64,000 bases of DNA from WS-2 sp036507005 (GTDB lineage Bacteria; Eisenbacteria; RBG-16-71-46). Shown piece by piece: positions 25,542 through 33,327 of the stretch. The translations under genes were made by a program, and so were the position numbers. Location of the stretch: NCBI GenBank assembly GCA_036507005.1, contig DASXQT010000010.1, forward strand, positions 1 to 64,000. The letters are read 5' to 3'. Each line of letters begins with the position of its first letter. Position 1 is the first letter of the stretch. The notes under the pieces are model-generated. The model saw nothing but the letters and a program-made list of their open reading frames with translations. It was not told where the DNA came from and did not search any database.

Positions 25542-26219
25542 GTGGACTTCGAGGTCCGGGTCAAGCTCGCGATCTACGGCATCACCGCGCGTCGCGGGCT
25601 CCCGCCGCGGCCGGACGAGCTGGCGAGCGAGCTGGGTGCCAGCGCCGACGAGATTCGCGCGGCCTGCGAGGGGCTGGCGCGGCGCCGCCTGCTCGTGCTC
25701 GATGCAGACGGCCGAGGCATCCGCATGGCCCCGCCGTTCTCCGGAATTCCCACCCCGCACCGCGTGCGCGTGGACGGGATCGACTACTTCGCCAACTGCG
25801 CCTGGGACGCGCTCGGGATCCCCGCGGCGCTTCATCGGCCGGGCCAAGTGCGCTCGTCGTGCGCGCGGTCGCACCAGCCCCTGCGTCTCGAGATCGGCCT
25901 GCGGGGCCCGGCGCGCTCTCCCTGGCTCTTCCACTGCCTGGTGCCCGCCGCGCAGTGGTGGAACGACATCGTCTTCACCTGAAGCACGATGCTCTTCTTC
26001 CGGTCGGAAGCCTTCATCGACGCATGGTGCCGCGAGCGCTCGGTCCCGCGCCGGCCGGCGGTGACCATGGATCAGCTCTGGACGCTCGCCGTCACGTGGT
26101 ACGCGACGCGCCTCGAGCCCGAGTCGCGCCGCCCGGCTCCCGACGAGATGCGCGGGATCTTCGCGGGCATCGGCCTCACCGGCGACTTCTGGGATCCCAA
26201 GGCCGACACGTTCGGCTGA
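25542..26219 (+). CDS. MerB-like (organomercurial lyase family) protein with a candidate selenocysteine at an in-frame UGA
   Basis: One frame from GTG 25542 to TGA 26219 encodes 225 residues if the internal TGA (25980-25982) is read as selenocysteine, residue 147. Residues 1-65 form a winged helix as in MerB (VRVKLAIYGITARRG). FANC86AWD89ALG matches MerB Cys96-x2-Asp99. VFT-U147-STMLFFRSE matches MerB FC159CHVHFF, so the UGA sits on catalytic Cys159. The 78 codons after the UGA (AFIDAWCRERSVPRRP, GIFAGIGLTGDFWDP) are clearly the same protein. Family members break carbon-mercury bonds, but many relatives have unknown substrates. If UGA stops translation, the product is 146 residues without the second catalytic residue. 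A SECIS-like hairpin follows. Confidence 0.75.
25988..26018 (+). promoter_or_regulatory. Candidate bacterial SECIS element
   Basis: Immediately 3' of the UGA at 25980, bases 25997-26001 (CTTCC) pair perfectly with 26006-26010 (GGAAG) around a GGTC loop (26002-26005). An outer stem GATG/CATC (25988-25991 with 26015-26018) encloses an internal loop. The loop's first G is 19 bases after the UGA. In E. coli fdhF the loop is also GGUC and starts 18 bases after the UGA. SelB recognition is inferred. Confidence 0.65.
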
Positions 26220-26295
26220 GGCGGGCTCGGGCAAGGCAGCCCGCGGCGGCCACGGCGGCCGCAACCTATTCCACAAAATTTCCCACAACTCGTTC

Positions 26296-26325
26296 TTGCC
26301 GCGTTCACGGGCATCGCGGTAGCGT
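26296..26325 (+). promoter_or_regulatory. Putative promoter of the 26387 gene
   Basis: TTGCCG (26296-26301) and TAGCGT (26320-26325), spacing 18, just after an AT-rich stretch. The -10 matches those at 41011 and 61340. Confidence 0.4.
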
Positions 26326-26386
26326 CGATCGCACGAGGAGAGGAAGGGCCGCGCAATCCCGGCCGGGTCGCGCGAAGGAGTCGCCG

Positions 26387-28201
26387 ATGCGCCGTGCCCT
26401 CGACGCCGCTGCAGCCGCCCGTCCCCCGTGCCGCCCCCGCGATCGATCCCCCCGCCCATGGTGGCGTCCGCGCGCCGCCGCGCGCATGGCGCCGGTTCTC
26501 GCCGCGGCGCTGCTCGCGGCGGCCCCCGCCACGGCCGCCCCGGGCGACCCGGGTCACACCGTCACGATCTGGGTGCACGGCTTCGACACGAATGGCGCGG
26601 GCCGTCACGGGACCTACGGCGACGATCTCGCGCTCCGCTCCGCCACGGACAGCCTCGCCGCGCTGGTGGGCCTGCCGACGATCGAGCCCGGAGAGGCCGC
26701 GCCGCCTCCCGACGTGGTCGCGGCCACGACCTACTACGGCGACACGCCTCCGGCCTACTACTCCGCCGCGGACGTCGCCGACGTCGATGGGATCACCGCC
26801 CAATACGGCGGCGGCGTGCCGCGCTACGCCCTGATCGTGGCCAAGTACGCGCGCCAGCTGCTCCGGCGCTCGGGCGCATCGCAGGCGAACCTCGTGAGCG
26901 CCAGCTTCGGCTCGCTGGTCGCGCGCTGGATGATCGAGAAGGACGTCGAGGGGCTCGCGAGCGAAGGCAGGATCGCGCGCTGGCTGACCGCCGAGGGCGT
27001 GCTGTGCGGCAACTGGGCCGCGAGCCGCCCCGAGACCATGAAGCTGCTCGACCTCCCGGGCATCGATTTGATCGACCTGGTCCACATGAGCTACGGCTGG
27101 ATCGAGGCGAACCTGCACTCCCCGCGCACCGAGGCCGACAACCCGCTGCTCGCGGGCATCCTGATCGGGCAGATGGGCTCGACCGATGACCGCGCGCGCA
27201 GCGCGTCGCTCAGCGTGGCCATGGCCGCCTACGGCGAGTTCGCGCCCAACGACGGCGTGCAGGCGCTGCCGGATGCGTACTTCCACGACGTGACCGCCGC
27301 TTCGCGGCTGCTGGGCCTGCCGCCGACCCTGAGCCTCTACCATGTTGGCCACTTCGACCTCGCGGGCGAGCGCGGCGCGTGGGTCCAGCTCGCGAGCTTC
27401 CTCACCCAGCGGCGCCGCGTCACGGTCACGATGACCTCGGCGCAGGTCTTCGACCTGCACGAGATCGCGCTTCCGTTCTGGGACTGGAGGCCGGCCGAGA
27501 TCACGTTCGAGTCCCGCGTCTACTCGCCGCTCGCGCAGGCGTTGTGGGGAATCTCCGAGCCGCTCTCGACCTGCGAGAAGGACGGGGCCGCCGCGCCGCT
27601 GCGGCTCTATCGCCAGAAGGGCGAGACCCGGAGCTTCCGCCAAGTGGTGTACGACGACTTCGTGATGGAGGGCGAGAGCGATCTCGTGCTCGAGCTTCAC
27701 GCCGACGAGATCGATCACGACTGGCGCTACGGCGTCTTCGAGACCACGCAGACGCCCTCCTACGACGCCATGGGCGCCGGCACGATCCGGGTCTCGACCC
27801 GAACGCCCGGCACCTATGCGTTCAACGCAGGCGATTGGGCGTGCACGCTCGAGGTCGGGGTGGTCGAGTATCCGTTCGGCACGCTCGCGCACGCGGTCGG
27901 CGTGGGTGAGGCCGCAGCGCCCGGCGGGCCGGTGGCGCTCGCGCTCTGGCCGAATCCGTTTTCCTCGAGCGTTCGCATCGCGGTTTCCGGTCTTGCCCCT
28001 TCGGTCGGGCTCTACCCCGCGCGGTTGACGATTCGCGACCTGTCCGGACGATCGATCCGGCGCATGGAGGGAGACGCGGGAGCGGGCTTCGTCTGGGATG
28101 GCCGCGACGACAGCGGCCGCCCCGTCCCGCCGGGCGTATACCTGCACCGCCTGGAGACGGAGGGCCGCGCGCTCGACGGGAGGAGCCTGCTGCTGCGCTG
28201 A
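26387..28201 (+). CDS. Secreted alpha/beta hydrolase (lipase-like) with FlgD-like C-terminal sorting domain
   Basis: A 604-residue exported protein. ATG 26387 has AAGGAG at proper distance; the signal peptide then follows an Arg-rich N region (hydrophobic core MAPVLAAALLAAAPATAA). The hydrolase core has VTIWVHGFDTNGAG, then LVSASFGSLVARWM, where the Ser of SASFG replaces the usual GxSxG, and LYHVGHFDLAGE with the likely catalytic His. It resembles PGAP1-like lipases. A beta-sandwich domain (about 360-500) follows, then a FlgD-like Ig domain, NPFSSSVRIAV to GVYLHRLETEG, of the kind used as an export/attachment tail in FCB-group and Eisenbacteria proteins. The substrate is unknown. Confidence 0.75.
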   Translation: MRRALDAAAAARPPCRPRDRSPRPWWRPRAAARMAPVLAAALLAAAPATAAPGDPGHTVTIWVHGFDTNGAGRHGTYGDDLALRSATDSLAALVGLPTIEPGEAAPPPDVVAATTYYGDTPPAYYSAADVADVDGITAQYGGGVPRYALIVAKYARQLLRRSGASQANLVSASFGSLVARWMIEKDVEGLASEGRIARWLTAEGVLCGNWAASRPETMKLLDLPGIDLIDLVHMSYGWIEANLHSPRTEADNPLLAGILIGQMGSTDDRARSASLSVAMAAYGEFAPNDGVQALPDAYFHDVTAASRLLGLPPTLSLYHVGHFDLAGERGAWVQLASFLTQRRRVTVTMTSAQVFDLHEIALPFWDWRPAEITFESRVYSPLAQALWGISEPLSTCEKDGAAAPLRLYRQKGETRSFRQVVYDDFVMEGESDLVLELHADEIDHDWRYGVFETTQTPSYDAMGAGTIRVSTRTPGTYAFNAGDWACTLEVGVVEYPFGTLAHAVGVGEAAAPGGPVALALWPNPFSSSVRIAVSGLAPSVGLYPARLTIRDLSGRSIRRMEGDAGAGFVWDGRDDSGRPVPPGVYLHRLETEGRALDGRSLLLR

Positions 28202-28291
28202 CGGGACGCGCGAGGCCCTGGGCGCCGGCGGTCTCCGCGCCCGCCGGGGCGTCTCTCGCGGCGCCGCGCTGCCCGCGGCGGATGCATTCAG

Positions 28292-28339
28292 CAGGCCCTG
28301 CTGCTCGACTTCGATCAGCGCGTCGCGCACGATCGCAAG
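28292..28339 (+). pseudogene. Fragment of the HNH endonuclease gene 5' end
   Basis: 48 bases match bases 399-352 (minus strand) of the partial HNH gene at the left edge, differing at two adjacent positions only (28314-28315). In frame it reads QALLLDFDQRVAHDRK compared with QALLLDFGQRVAHDRK. The match ends abruptly at 28339, and the first palindrome follows 16 bases later. It looks like a relic of a lost or recombined copy. Confidence 0.75.
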
Positions 28340-28354
28340 CTCGCTCCGGCGTGC

Positions 28355-28376
28355 TCACTCGCTCCGGAGCGAGTGA
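28355..28376. repeat. 22-base perfect palindrome, copy 1
   Basis: The core cactcgctccggagcgagtg (28356-28375) is perfectly self-complementary and is extended by one T/A pair. It is followed by aatgca. A near copy is at 28436-28457. Confidence 0.8.
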
Positions 28377-28435
28377 ATGCAATCATGCCTGACGAACGCA
28401 TGCATGCCGAAGCGCCTTCGTGGGCCGCCACGCGC

Positions 28436-28457
28436 CCACTCACTCCGGAGCGAGTGG
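28436..28457. repeat. Palindrome, copy 2
   Basis: cactcactccggagcgagtg with flanking C/G, one mismatch from perfect symmetry and one base different from copy 1 in the core. It is followed by atgc as in copy 1. The 81-base period and shared flank suggest a small repeated unit. Confidence 0.75.
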
Positions 28458-28585
28458 ATGCGTGCGGGCCGCGCTCGAGCGTGACGCCGCTCGCGCACCG
28501 CCGCGGCCCGGGGCGCACGATGCCGGCCGCCTGAGATCGCGGCCGGCGTGGCGCCGCGGCCCTGCGCGGCGTATCGTGCCCGCCG

Positions 28586-29068
28586 ATGATCGCTCCGCTC
28601 CCCTACGCGGACCTCGTGGGCTCTCGGGACACGCTGGCGCTCCTCGCCTCCACCCCGGGACGGATCGCCGGCCTGGTGCAGGGCTGGGACGCGCGGCGCT
28701 GGTCCCGCACCTACGCCCCCGGCAAGTGGACCGCGGCCCAGGTCGTGCTCCACCTGGCGCACGACGAGATCGGCTGGGGCAAGCGCGTGCGCCTGGCGCT
28801 CGCCGATGACCACTACGTGGTCCAGCCCTACGACGGCGCGCGTTGGGTGGACGCGGAGCCCGCGACCGATCCGCATGCGGCGCTCGAGGCGTTCCTCGCG
28901 CTCCGGCGCCTCAACCTGAAGCTCTTTGCAGGCATTCCGACGGAGCGGCGGGCGCGGCCGTTCCGGCACCCCGAGATGGGCGAGATCTCGATCGACTGGA
29001 TCCTCCAGACCCTGGCCGGCCACGACCTCCATCACCTCCGGCACCTGGAGGCGATCGCCGCCACGTGA
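28586..29068 (+). CDS. DinB-family protein
   Basis: A 160-residue DinB-like bundle, the third in this window. KWTAAQVVLHLAHDEIGWG and LAGHDLHHLRHLEAI contain the three expected metal-binding histidines. Its sequence is not close to the other two copies (6159, 25036), so this is not a recent duplication. The following gene may be translationally coupled through a GTGA overlap at 29065. Confidence 0.87.
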   Translation: MIAPLPYADLVGSRDTLALLASTPGRIAGLVQGWDARRWSRTYAPGKWTAAQVVLHLAHDEIGWGKRVRLALADDHYVVQPYDGARWVDAEPATDPHAALEAFLALRRLNLKLFAGIPTERRARPFRHPEMGEISIDWILQTLAGHDLHHLRHLEAIAAT

Positions 29069-29082
29069 CCGGGCCCGCGGCG

Positions 29083-29553
29083 ATGGATCCACCCGGGATC
29101 GACCACCCCGCAAACGCCGCGCTGTGCCGCTGGCTCGCGGGCCGCGCGCGGCCGGGGACGCCCGCCATCGCCCGTCCCGATCGGTTCCCGCGGCCCTACG
29201 AATCGCTCGGCACGCACCCCGATCTAGTCGCGCGGCTGTGGGACGAGATCGCGGCGGTGCTCCCGGTCGACTGCCGCTTCGTGGTGTTCGGCGCGCCGGC
29301 CCTGGTTCGCCCCGACACGGGCATCGTGTTCGGCTTCGCGTGCGGCACCCACGCCTACGCGCTCCGCCTGCCCGAGAACGTGCGCCGGCAAGCCGTGCTC
29401 GCCGGCGCCGGGCGCGTCATGACCTACCCGCGCCAGCCGCCGCTCGATCTCGAGATCATCGGTCCCGAATGGGTGTTCTGTCGCTGGCTCGCGGGCGAAG
29501 AGCTGTGGTGCCGGGCGGCCTTCGAGTTCGCAACAGTCGCCGCGCCCGTGTAG
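29083..29553 (+). CDS. Hypothetical cytoplasmic protein
   Basis: A 156-residue protein with no motif I can name. It starts MDPPGIDHPANAALCRWLAG and has mixed alpha/beta character with segments CRFVVFGAPALVRPDTGIVFGF and PPLDLEIIGPEWVFCRWLAGEELWCRAA. There is no signal peptide or membrane segment. GTG 29065, overlapping the DinB stop and with a better GGAGG upstream, is an alternative start that adds six residues. Its position between DinB and a TPR gene gives no functional hint. Confidence 0.6.
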   Translation: MDPPGIDHPANAALCRWLAGRARPGTPAIARPDRFPRPYESLGTHPDLVARLWDEIAAVLPVDCRFVVFGAPALVRPDTGIVFGFACGTHAYALRLPENVRRQAVLAGAGRVMTYPRQPPLDLEIIGPEWVFCRWLAGEELWCRAAFEFATVAAPV

Positions 29554-29599
29554 GATCGCCTCGCTCCCATCCAAGCCCCGCTCCTCGAGGAGAGACCCC

Positions 29600-30574
29600 G
29601 TGTCCCACCGGGCCGTCACTCTCGTCGTGCTGCTCGTTTCCCTCGCCGCGCCCGCCCTTGCCGCCGACCCGCCTCAGGTGGAAGAAGGCGTGCGCCTGTT
29701 CCAGCAGGGCCGCTACGACGAGGCGCGCGCGGCGCTCACGCCCGCCGCCACCGCCAAGCCCGCCAACCCGACCGCGGTCTTCTACCTGGGGCGCGTGGCG
29801 CTCGTCACCTCGGACTACAAGGAGGCCGAGCGATGGTTCGAGACCGCAGTCGGCCTCGACGGCGGGAATTCCGCCTATCACATGTGGCTCGGCCGCGCCT
29901 ACGGCTCGCGGGCGCAGCGAACGGGCAAGCTGAGCCAGATGTCGCTCGCGGGCAAGACCCGCACCGAGTTCGAGCGCGCGGCGGCGCTCGATCCTGAGAA
30001 CCTCGACGCGCGCGATGGCCTGATCCAGTACTACCTCGCAGCCCCGGGCTTCATGGGCGGCAGCGTCGAGAAGGCGCGGGCGCAGGCGGAGGAGATCCGG
30101 AAGCGCGATCGCCTGCGCGGCGCGCTCGCGTTCGCCGCGATCGCCCAGGATCAGCACGACCCGGCGGGCGCGGAGCGCGAGTACCGCTCGGCCGCAGCGG
30201 CCTTCCCCGAGAGCCTGAGCGTGCGCTACGCGCTCGGCCTGTTCTTCGCGCGCGGCGAGAGGTACGACGAGGCGTTCGCGGTCTTCGACAGCATCCTCGC
30301 CGCCCGGCCTGGGGAGGCGAACGCGCTCTACCAGATCGGGCGCACCGGAGCGCTCTCCGGCCGGCGCCTCGAGCGCGCGGAGCAGGCGCTGAAGGACTAC
30401 ATCGCGGCGCCGCCGCGCGAGAACGCGCCGCGCCCGGCGGCCGCGCACTGGCGGCTCGGCATGGTCTACGAGAAAGAGGGGCGCAAGGATCTCGCGCGCG
30501 AGGAGTACGGCAAGGCGCTGGCGCTCGAGCCGGAGTTCGCCGAGGCGAAGAAGTCGATGGCCAAGCTGAAGTAG
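29600..30574 (+). CDS. Periplasmic TPR-repeat protein
   Basis: A 324-residue exported protein. GTG 29600 follows GAGGAGAG and gives a signal peptide ending APALAADPP. The mature protein is a chain of tetratricopeptide repeats: VEEGVRLFQQGRYDEARAAL, AVFYLGRVALVTSDYKEAERW, RTEFERAAALDPENLDARDG, ALGLFFARGERYDEAFAVF and a last repeat LALEPEFAEAKKSM. TPRs mediate protein contacts; the partner is unknown. It meets the molybdopterin gene convergently with a 3-base gap. Confidence 0.87.
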   Translation: MSHRAVTLVVLLVSLAAPALAADPPQVEEGVRLFQQGRYDEARAALTPAATAKPANPTAVFYLGRVALVTSDYKEAERWFETAVGLDGGNSAYHMWLGRAYGSRAQRTGKLSQMSLAGKTRTEFERAAALDPENLDARDGLIQYYLAAPGFMGGSVEKARAQAEEIRKRDRLRGALAFAAIAQDQHDPAGAEREYRSAAAAFPESLSVRYALGLFFARGERYDEAFAVFDSILAARPGEANALYQIGRTGALSGRRLERAEQALKDYIAAPPRENAPRPAAAHWRLGMVYEKEGRKDLAREEYGKALALEPEFAEAKKSMAKLK

Positions 30575-30577
30575 CGG

Positions 30578-31711
30578 TTACAGGCCGTCGTACTTCGAGT
30601 AGCCGCGCTCGTTCCAGTAGTCGGGCGGCTCGCCCGCAGTGTAGGCGATGCCGGTCACGGCCTTGATGTTCTTGAGCCCAAGCTTCATGGGCACGAGCAG
30701 CCGGAGCGGCGCGCCGTGCGCGAGGGTGAGAGGCCGGCCTCCCTGGTGCGTGGCGAGCAGGGTCTGGGGGTGGCGGGCGGTCTCGAGGTCGATCGAGACG
30801 TAGTAGGGGTGGGGTCGTCCGCGGCCGTCCAGGTTGACCGCCGAGCGCATCGCGGCCCAGCGCGCGCCGGGCGCGGGCGGATACGCGGCGAGGAAGTCCG
30901 CGAACCGGATGCCGCCCCACCAGGCGACCGCGCTCCAGCCCTCGACGCATACCAGCCGCGTGACCTGCCCGTGGAGCGTGAAGCGGCCGAGCAGCTCGCC
31001 AATGGTGAGGCGCTCGGCGCGGCCGGAGGCGAGCCCGGTCAGCTCGAGCGTCCAGGTGGGCAGGTACTCGGGCCCGGGGGTCTGCCCGTCGTAGTTGTTG
31101 GGCAGCGCGGTCACCTCGGAGCGGGAGTAGGTGCGCACGCGTCGGCCCTTCGAGTAGAGCGCCTCGGCCACGTCGTCGTCGAAGGTGAGCGCGCGGTCGA
31201 GGGCGCTCTCGCGGCGCGCGCGCGAGAGACCCACGCGCGAGGCCATCGAGTCGAGCGCGTCGAACGCCTTGCCCGGCGCGAGCCGCATGCGTGCGCGGTC
31301 GGGGAGCAGCCACCAGGCGCCCGCGGCGGTGGCGAGGACGCCGGCCCCGAGCAGCAGGAAATCGCGCCGCGATTGCGCGGCGAGCCGCCGCCGCGGCACC
31401 TCGATCACGGTCTCGGGGCGCTCGCGCACGGCCTCGAGCCACGGGCTCGGCGCCTGGCGCGGCGCGGGAGCGGGCTCAGGAGCCGGTGCCGGCGCGGGCT
31501 CGGCCGCCGGCGCTGGCGGCGGCCCGGGCTCTGCGGGCGCCGGCTCGGCGGGGGCGGGCGATGCGGGCGTTGTTGCGGCCGCCTCCGCCGGCGCCGCGGC
31601 GTCCGCCTTCATCGGGGCCGGCGCCGGCGCGGCCGGCCGCGCCTGAGCGGGCTCGCCCGCCGCGGGCTCGCCCGGTGCAGGCGGGGGAGCCTGGTCCTCA
31701 CGCTCGCTCAC
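30578..31711 (-). CDS. Sulfite-oxidase-like molybdopterin oxidoreductase with long Ala/Pro linker
   Basis: A 377-residue enzyme starting at GTG 31711. Residues 1-88 are an Ala/Pro/Glu-rich low-complexity region. A twin-arginine motif, SRRDFLLLGAGVLATAAGAW, lies internally (residues about 114-133), so the catalytic part is probably exported or membrane-anchored by Tat with the linker on the cytoplasmic side. The SUOX-fold domain carries the likely molybdenum ligand Cys255 in RLVC255VEGWSAVAWWGG and ends LRLLVPMKLGLKNIKAVTGI, as in MsrP/YedY-like proteins. It overlaps the cytochrome b gene by 14 bases, its likely electron partner. The substrate is unknown. Confidence 0.85.
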   Translation of the reverse strand: MSEREDQAPPPAPGEPAAGEPAQARPAAPAPAPMKADAAAPAEAAATTPASPAPAEPAPAEPGPPPAPAAEPAPAPAPEPAPAPRQAPSPWLEAVRERPETVIEVPRRRLAAQSRRDFLLLGAGVLATAAGAWWLLPDRARMRLAPGKAFDALDSMASRVGLSRARRESALDRALTFDDDVAEALYSKGRRVRTYSRSEVTALPNNYDGQTPGPEYLPTWTLELTGLASGRAERLTIGELLGRFTLHGQVTRLVCVEGWSAVAWWGGIRFADFLAAYPPAPGARWAAMRSAVNLDGRGRPHPYYVSIDLETARHPQTLLATHQGGRPLTLAHGAPLRLLVPMKLGLKNIKAVTGIAYTAGEPPDYWNERGYSKYDGL

Positions 31712-32492
31712 GCGATTCCCCCTTCACCCGGACCGACCAGCCGGTCACCATCGAGCGCAGCGTGTCCCAGCCGTCGGCGATCGCCAGCACTACGTGCGGG
31801 ACGATGAACCCCCCGAGCCCGACCATGCACGCGAAGTGGACGATGCGCGCGCCGTCGTAGCTCACGAACATGCGTTCCAGCCAGCCGAGCTGTACCGGCT
31901 TGTGCATGGCCCATCCCGAGAGCACGACCAGCGTGCCGAAGAGCGGCATCGAGAAGTAGGCGGCGCGCTGCAGCGCGTTGTACTTGCCGCACACCGGAGG
32001 GTGCGGCCAGGGCCGCCGCAGGATCGCCATCGGGATCACGCCCAGGTAGTAGCGCATCATGCGGAGCGCGTCCCCGATGTCCGCGCCGCGCGGCAGCAGG
32101 GCGCGCCATCCGCCTCCCGCGATCAGGCCCACCGCGTAGAGCGCGCCGTTCAGCATGAACAGGTAGGCGAGCGCCCAGTGGAGGCGGAGCCCGGCCGCGA
32201 GGTGCCGGGGCCCAAGCCCCAGGTGCTCGTAGACCCACATCCGCGGGTCGCCGCCCCGGTCGTGGAGCAGGGCCGCGATCGCGACCCCGAGGTCGCGCAG
32301 GTAATCGCGGCTCTGGGTCACGGGGTCCGGCGGATGATGGAACACCGGCGCCGCCCAGTAGATCGAGAGCCCGCTCGCGATCAGCCCGAGGAGAAGCGGC
32401 ACGTTGAGCCAGTGGGAGAGGCGCACCAGCCCGTGGTGCTTGCGCACCACGCGCACCGGCGTGTCGCTGCCCGCCTGCCCGCCCTTCGTCAC
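31698..32492 (-). CDS. Cytochrome b561-type membrane subunit
   Basis: A 264-residue integral membrane protein. LVRLSHWLNVPLLLGLIASG (His near the start of TM1), LRLHWALAYLFMLNGALYAV, AYFSMPLFGTLVVLSGWAMH and RIVHFACMVGLGGFIVPHVVLAI give four or five helices with paired histidines for two hemes b, as in Ni/Fe-hydrogenase/formate dehydrogenase-type cytochrome b subunits and bacterial cytochrome b561. With the downstream molybdopterin gene it should form an MsrPQ-like quinone-linked pair; MsrQ itself belongs to another family. Confidence 0.87.
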   Translation of the reverse strand: MTKGGQAGSDTPVRVVRKHHGLVRLSHWLNVPLLLGLIASGLSIYWAAPVFHHPPDPVTQSRDYLRDLGVAIAALLHDRGGDPRMWVYEHLGLGPRHLAAGLRLHWALAYLFMLNGALYAVGLIAGGGWRALLPRGADIGDALRMMRYYLGVIPMAILRRPWPHPPVCGKYNALQRAAYFSMPLFGTLVVLSGWAMHKPVQLGWLERMFVSYDGARIVHFACMVGLGGFIVPHVVLAIADGWDTLRSMVTGWSVRVKGESRERA

Positions 32493-32574
32493 GGCTCGTT
32501 CCTCCAGATCACGTCGGCCAGCCGCCGCGCAACAAGGCTACGGACAACGAGGTCATGGGTGACACCGCCGATCT

Positions 32575-32958
32575 TCAGCCGATGCGGCCTCCCAGCATGC
32601 CGAGCATGACGAAGTGCGCGACCACGGCCGCGAACGCGGTGCCGATCGCAAGCAAGGCCCACTGCCACTGCACCCACGCCGCGCGCGTCCCCGAGAGCTG
32701 GACGAAGATGTCGACCGCGTAGGCCGCGCAGAAGACGACATTGGCGAGCACCGCGAGGCCGAACAGGAAGAGCACCGGGTCCCGCCCCAGCAGCTCCTTC
32801 GAATCCGGCCACGACGCAGCGAAATGAGCCAGCACCACCCCGAGCAGCACCAGGTTGTACAGCGGCCGGCGCCGTTCCCAGTAGCGGATCGCATCGGACG
32901 CCAGGTCCGCGAAACGCGGGCGCTCGCCGGGGGCGGGCGCCTTCAGCTCGTCGGGCAC
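32575..32958 (-). CDS. Small integral membrane protein
   Basis: A 127-residue protein, apparently starting at GTG 32958, with three or four hydrophobic helices (RPLYNLVLLGVVLAHFAA, PVLFLFGLAVLANVVFCAAY, WALLAIGTAFAAVVAHFVM). No cofactor motif. It lies 82 bases upstream of the cytochrome b gene and 18 bases after another tiny membrane gene, so it may be an accessory subunit of the same complex. That is inference from position. Confidence 0.65.
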   Translation of the reverse strand: MPDELKAPAPGERPRFADLASDAIRYWERRRPLYNLVLLGVVLAHFAASWPDSKELLGRDPVLFLFGLAVLANVVFCAAYAVDIFVQLSGTRAAWVQWQWALLAIGTAFAAVVAHFVMLGMLGGRIG

Positions 32959-32976
32959 GCGGGGGCCACGGGCGGC

Positions 32977-33132
32977 TCAGAAGCTGATGCCCAGCCAGGA
33001 GACGAAGACCAGGCAGAACATCAGCAACTGGAGGCCGAGCAGAAAGCGGGAGAGGACGGACAGCCGCTTGAACTCCAGCGCGAGGACGACCAGCGAAAGC
33101 AGCATGCAAAGGCCGGTGAACACCAGGATCAA
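32977..33132 (-). CDS. Very small membrane protein (51 residues)
   Basis: TTG 33132 preceded by GGAGG with 6-base spacing starts a 51-residue protein with two hydrophobic helices: LILVFTGLCMLLSLVVLALE and FLLGLQLLMFCLVFVSWLG. The upstream in-frame sequence is Arg/Pro-rich and unlikely to be translated. It heads the four-gene minus-strand cluster leading to cytochrome b and the molybdopterin enzyme. No family recognised. Confidence 0.5.
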   Translation of the reverse strand: MILVFTGLCMLLSLVVLALEFKRLSVLSRFLLGLQLLMFCLVFVSWLGISF

Positions 33133-33327
33133 GGTCCACCTCCGGTAGTCGGCGGCGCGATCGCGAGCCCGCGGGCGACCGGCGGCCGGTCGCGCGGGCG
33201 CCCAGTTTAGACTCGACCGCGCGGGCGATTCCAGCCCGTGGAGCCTGCGCGCCCGCTGCCGCCGCTGCGGCGGGAACTCTACCGACCTCCCATTCGCCCC
33301 GGGGCGCAACGTCCCCGCGTGACGTGC

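Larger units (their letters stand above)
28202..28585. other. Intergenic region holding a gene fragment and palindromes
   Basis: About 380 bases containing a relic of the HNH gene (28292-28339) and two copies of a 20-22 base palindrome, each annotated separately. No intact gene. Confidence 0.6.

Noticed and set aside
25980..25982. UGA in the MerB-like gene as an ordinary stop with a separate small downstream gene
   Set aside because: The downstream part has no own start with ribosome site, stays in the same frame, and continues the same protein family. The UGA falls on a catalytic cysteine and is followed by a SECIS-like hairpin. A decayed gene remains possible but is less likely.
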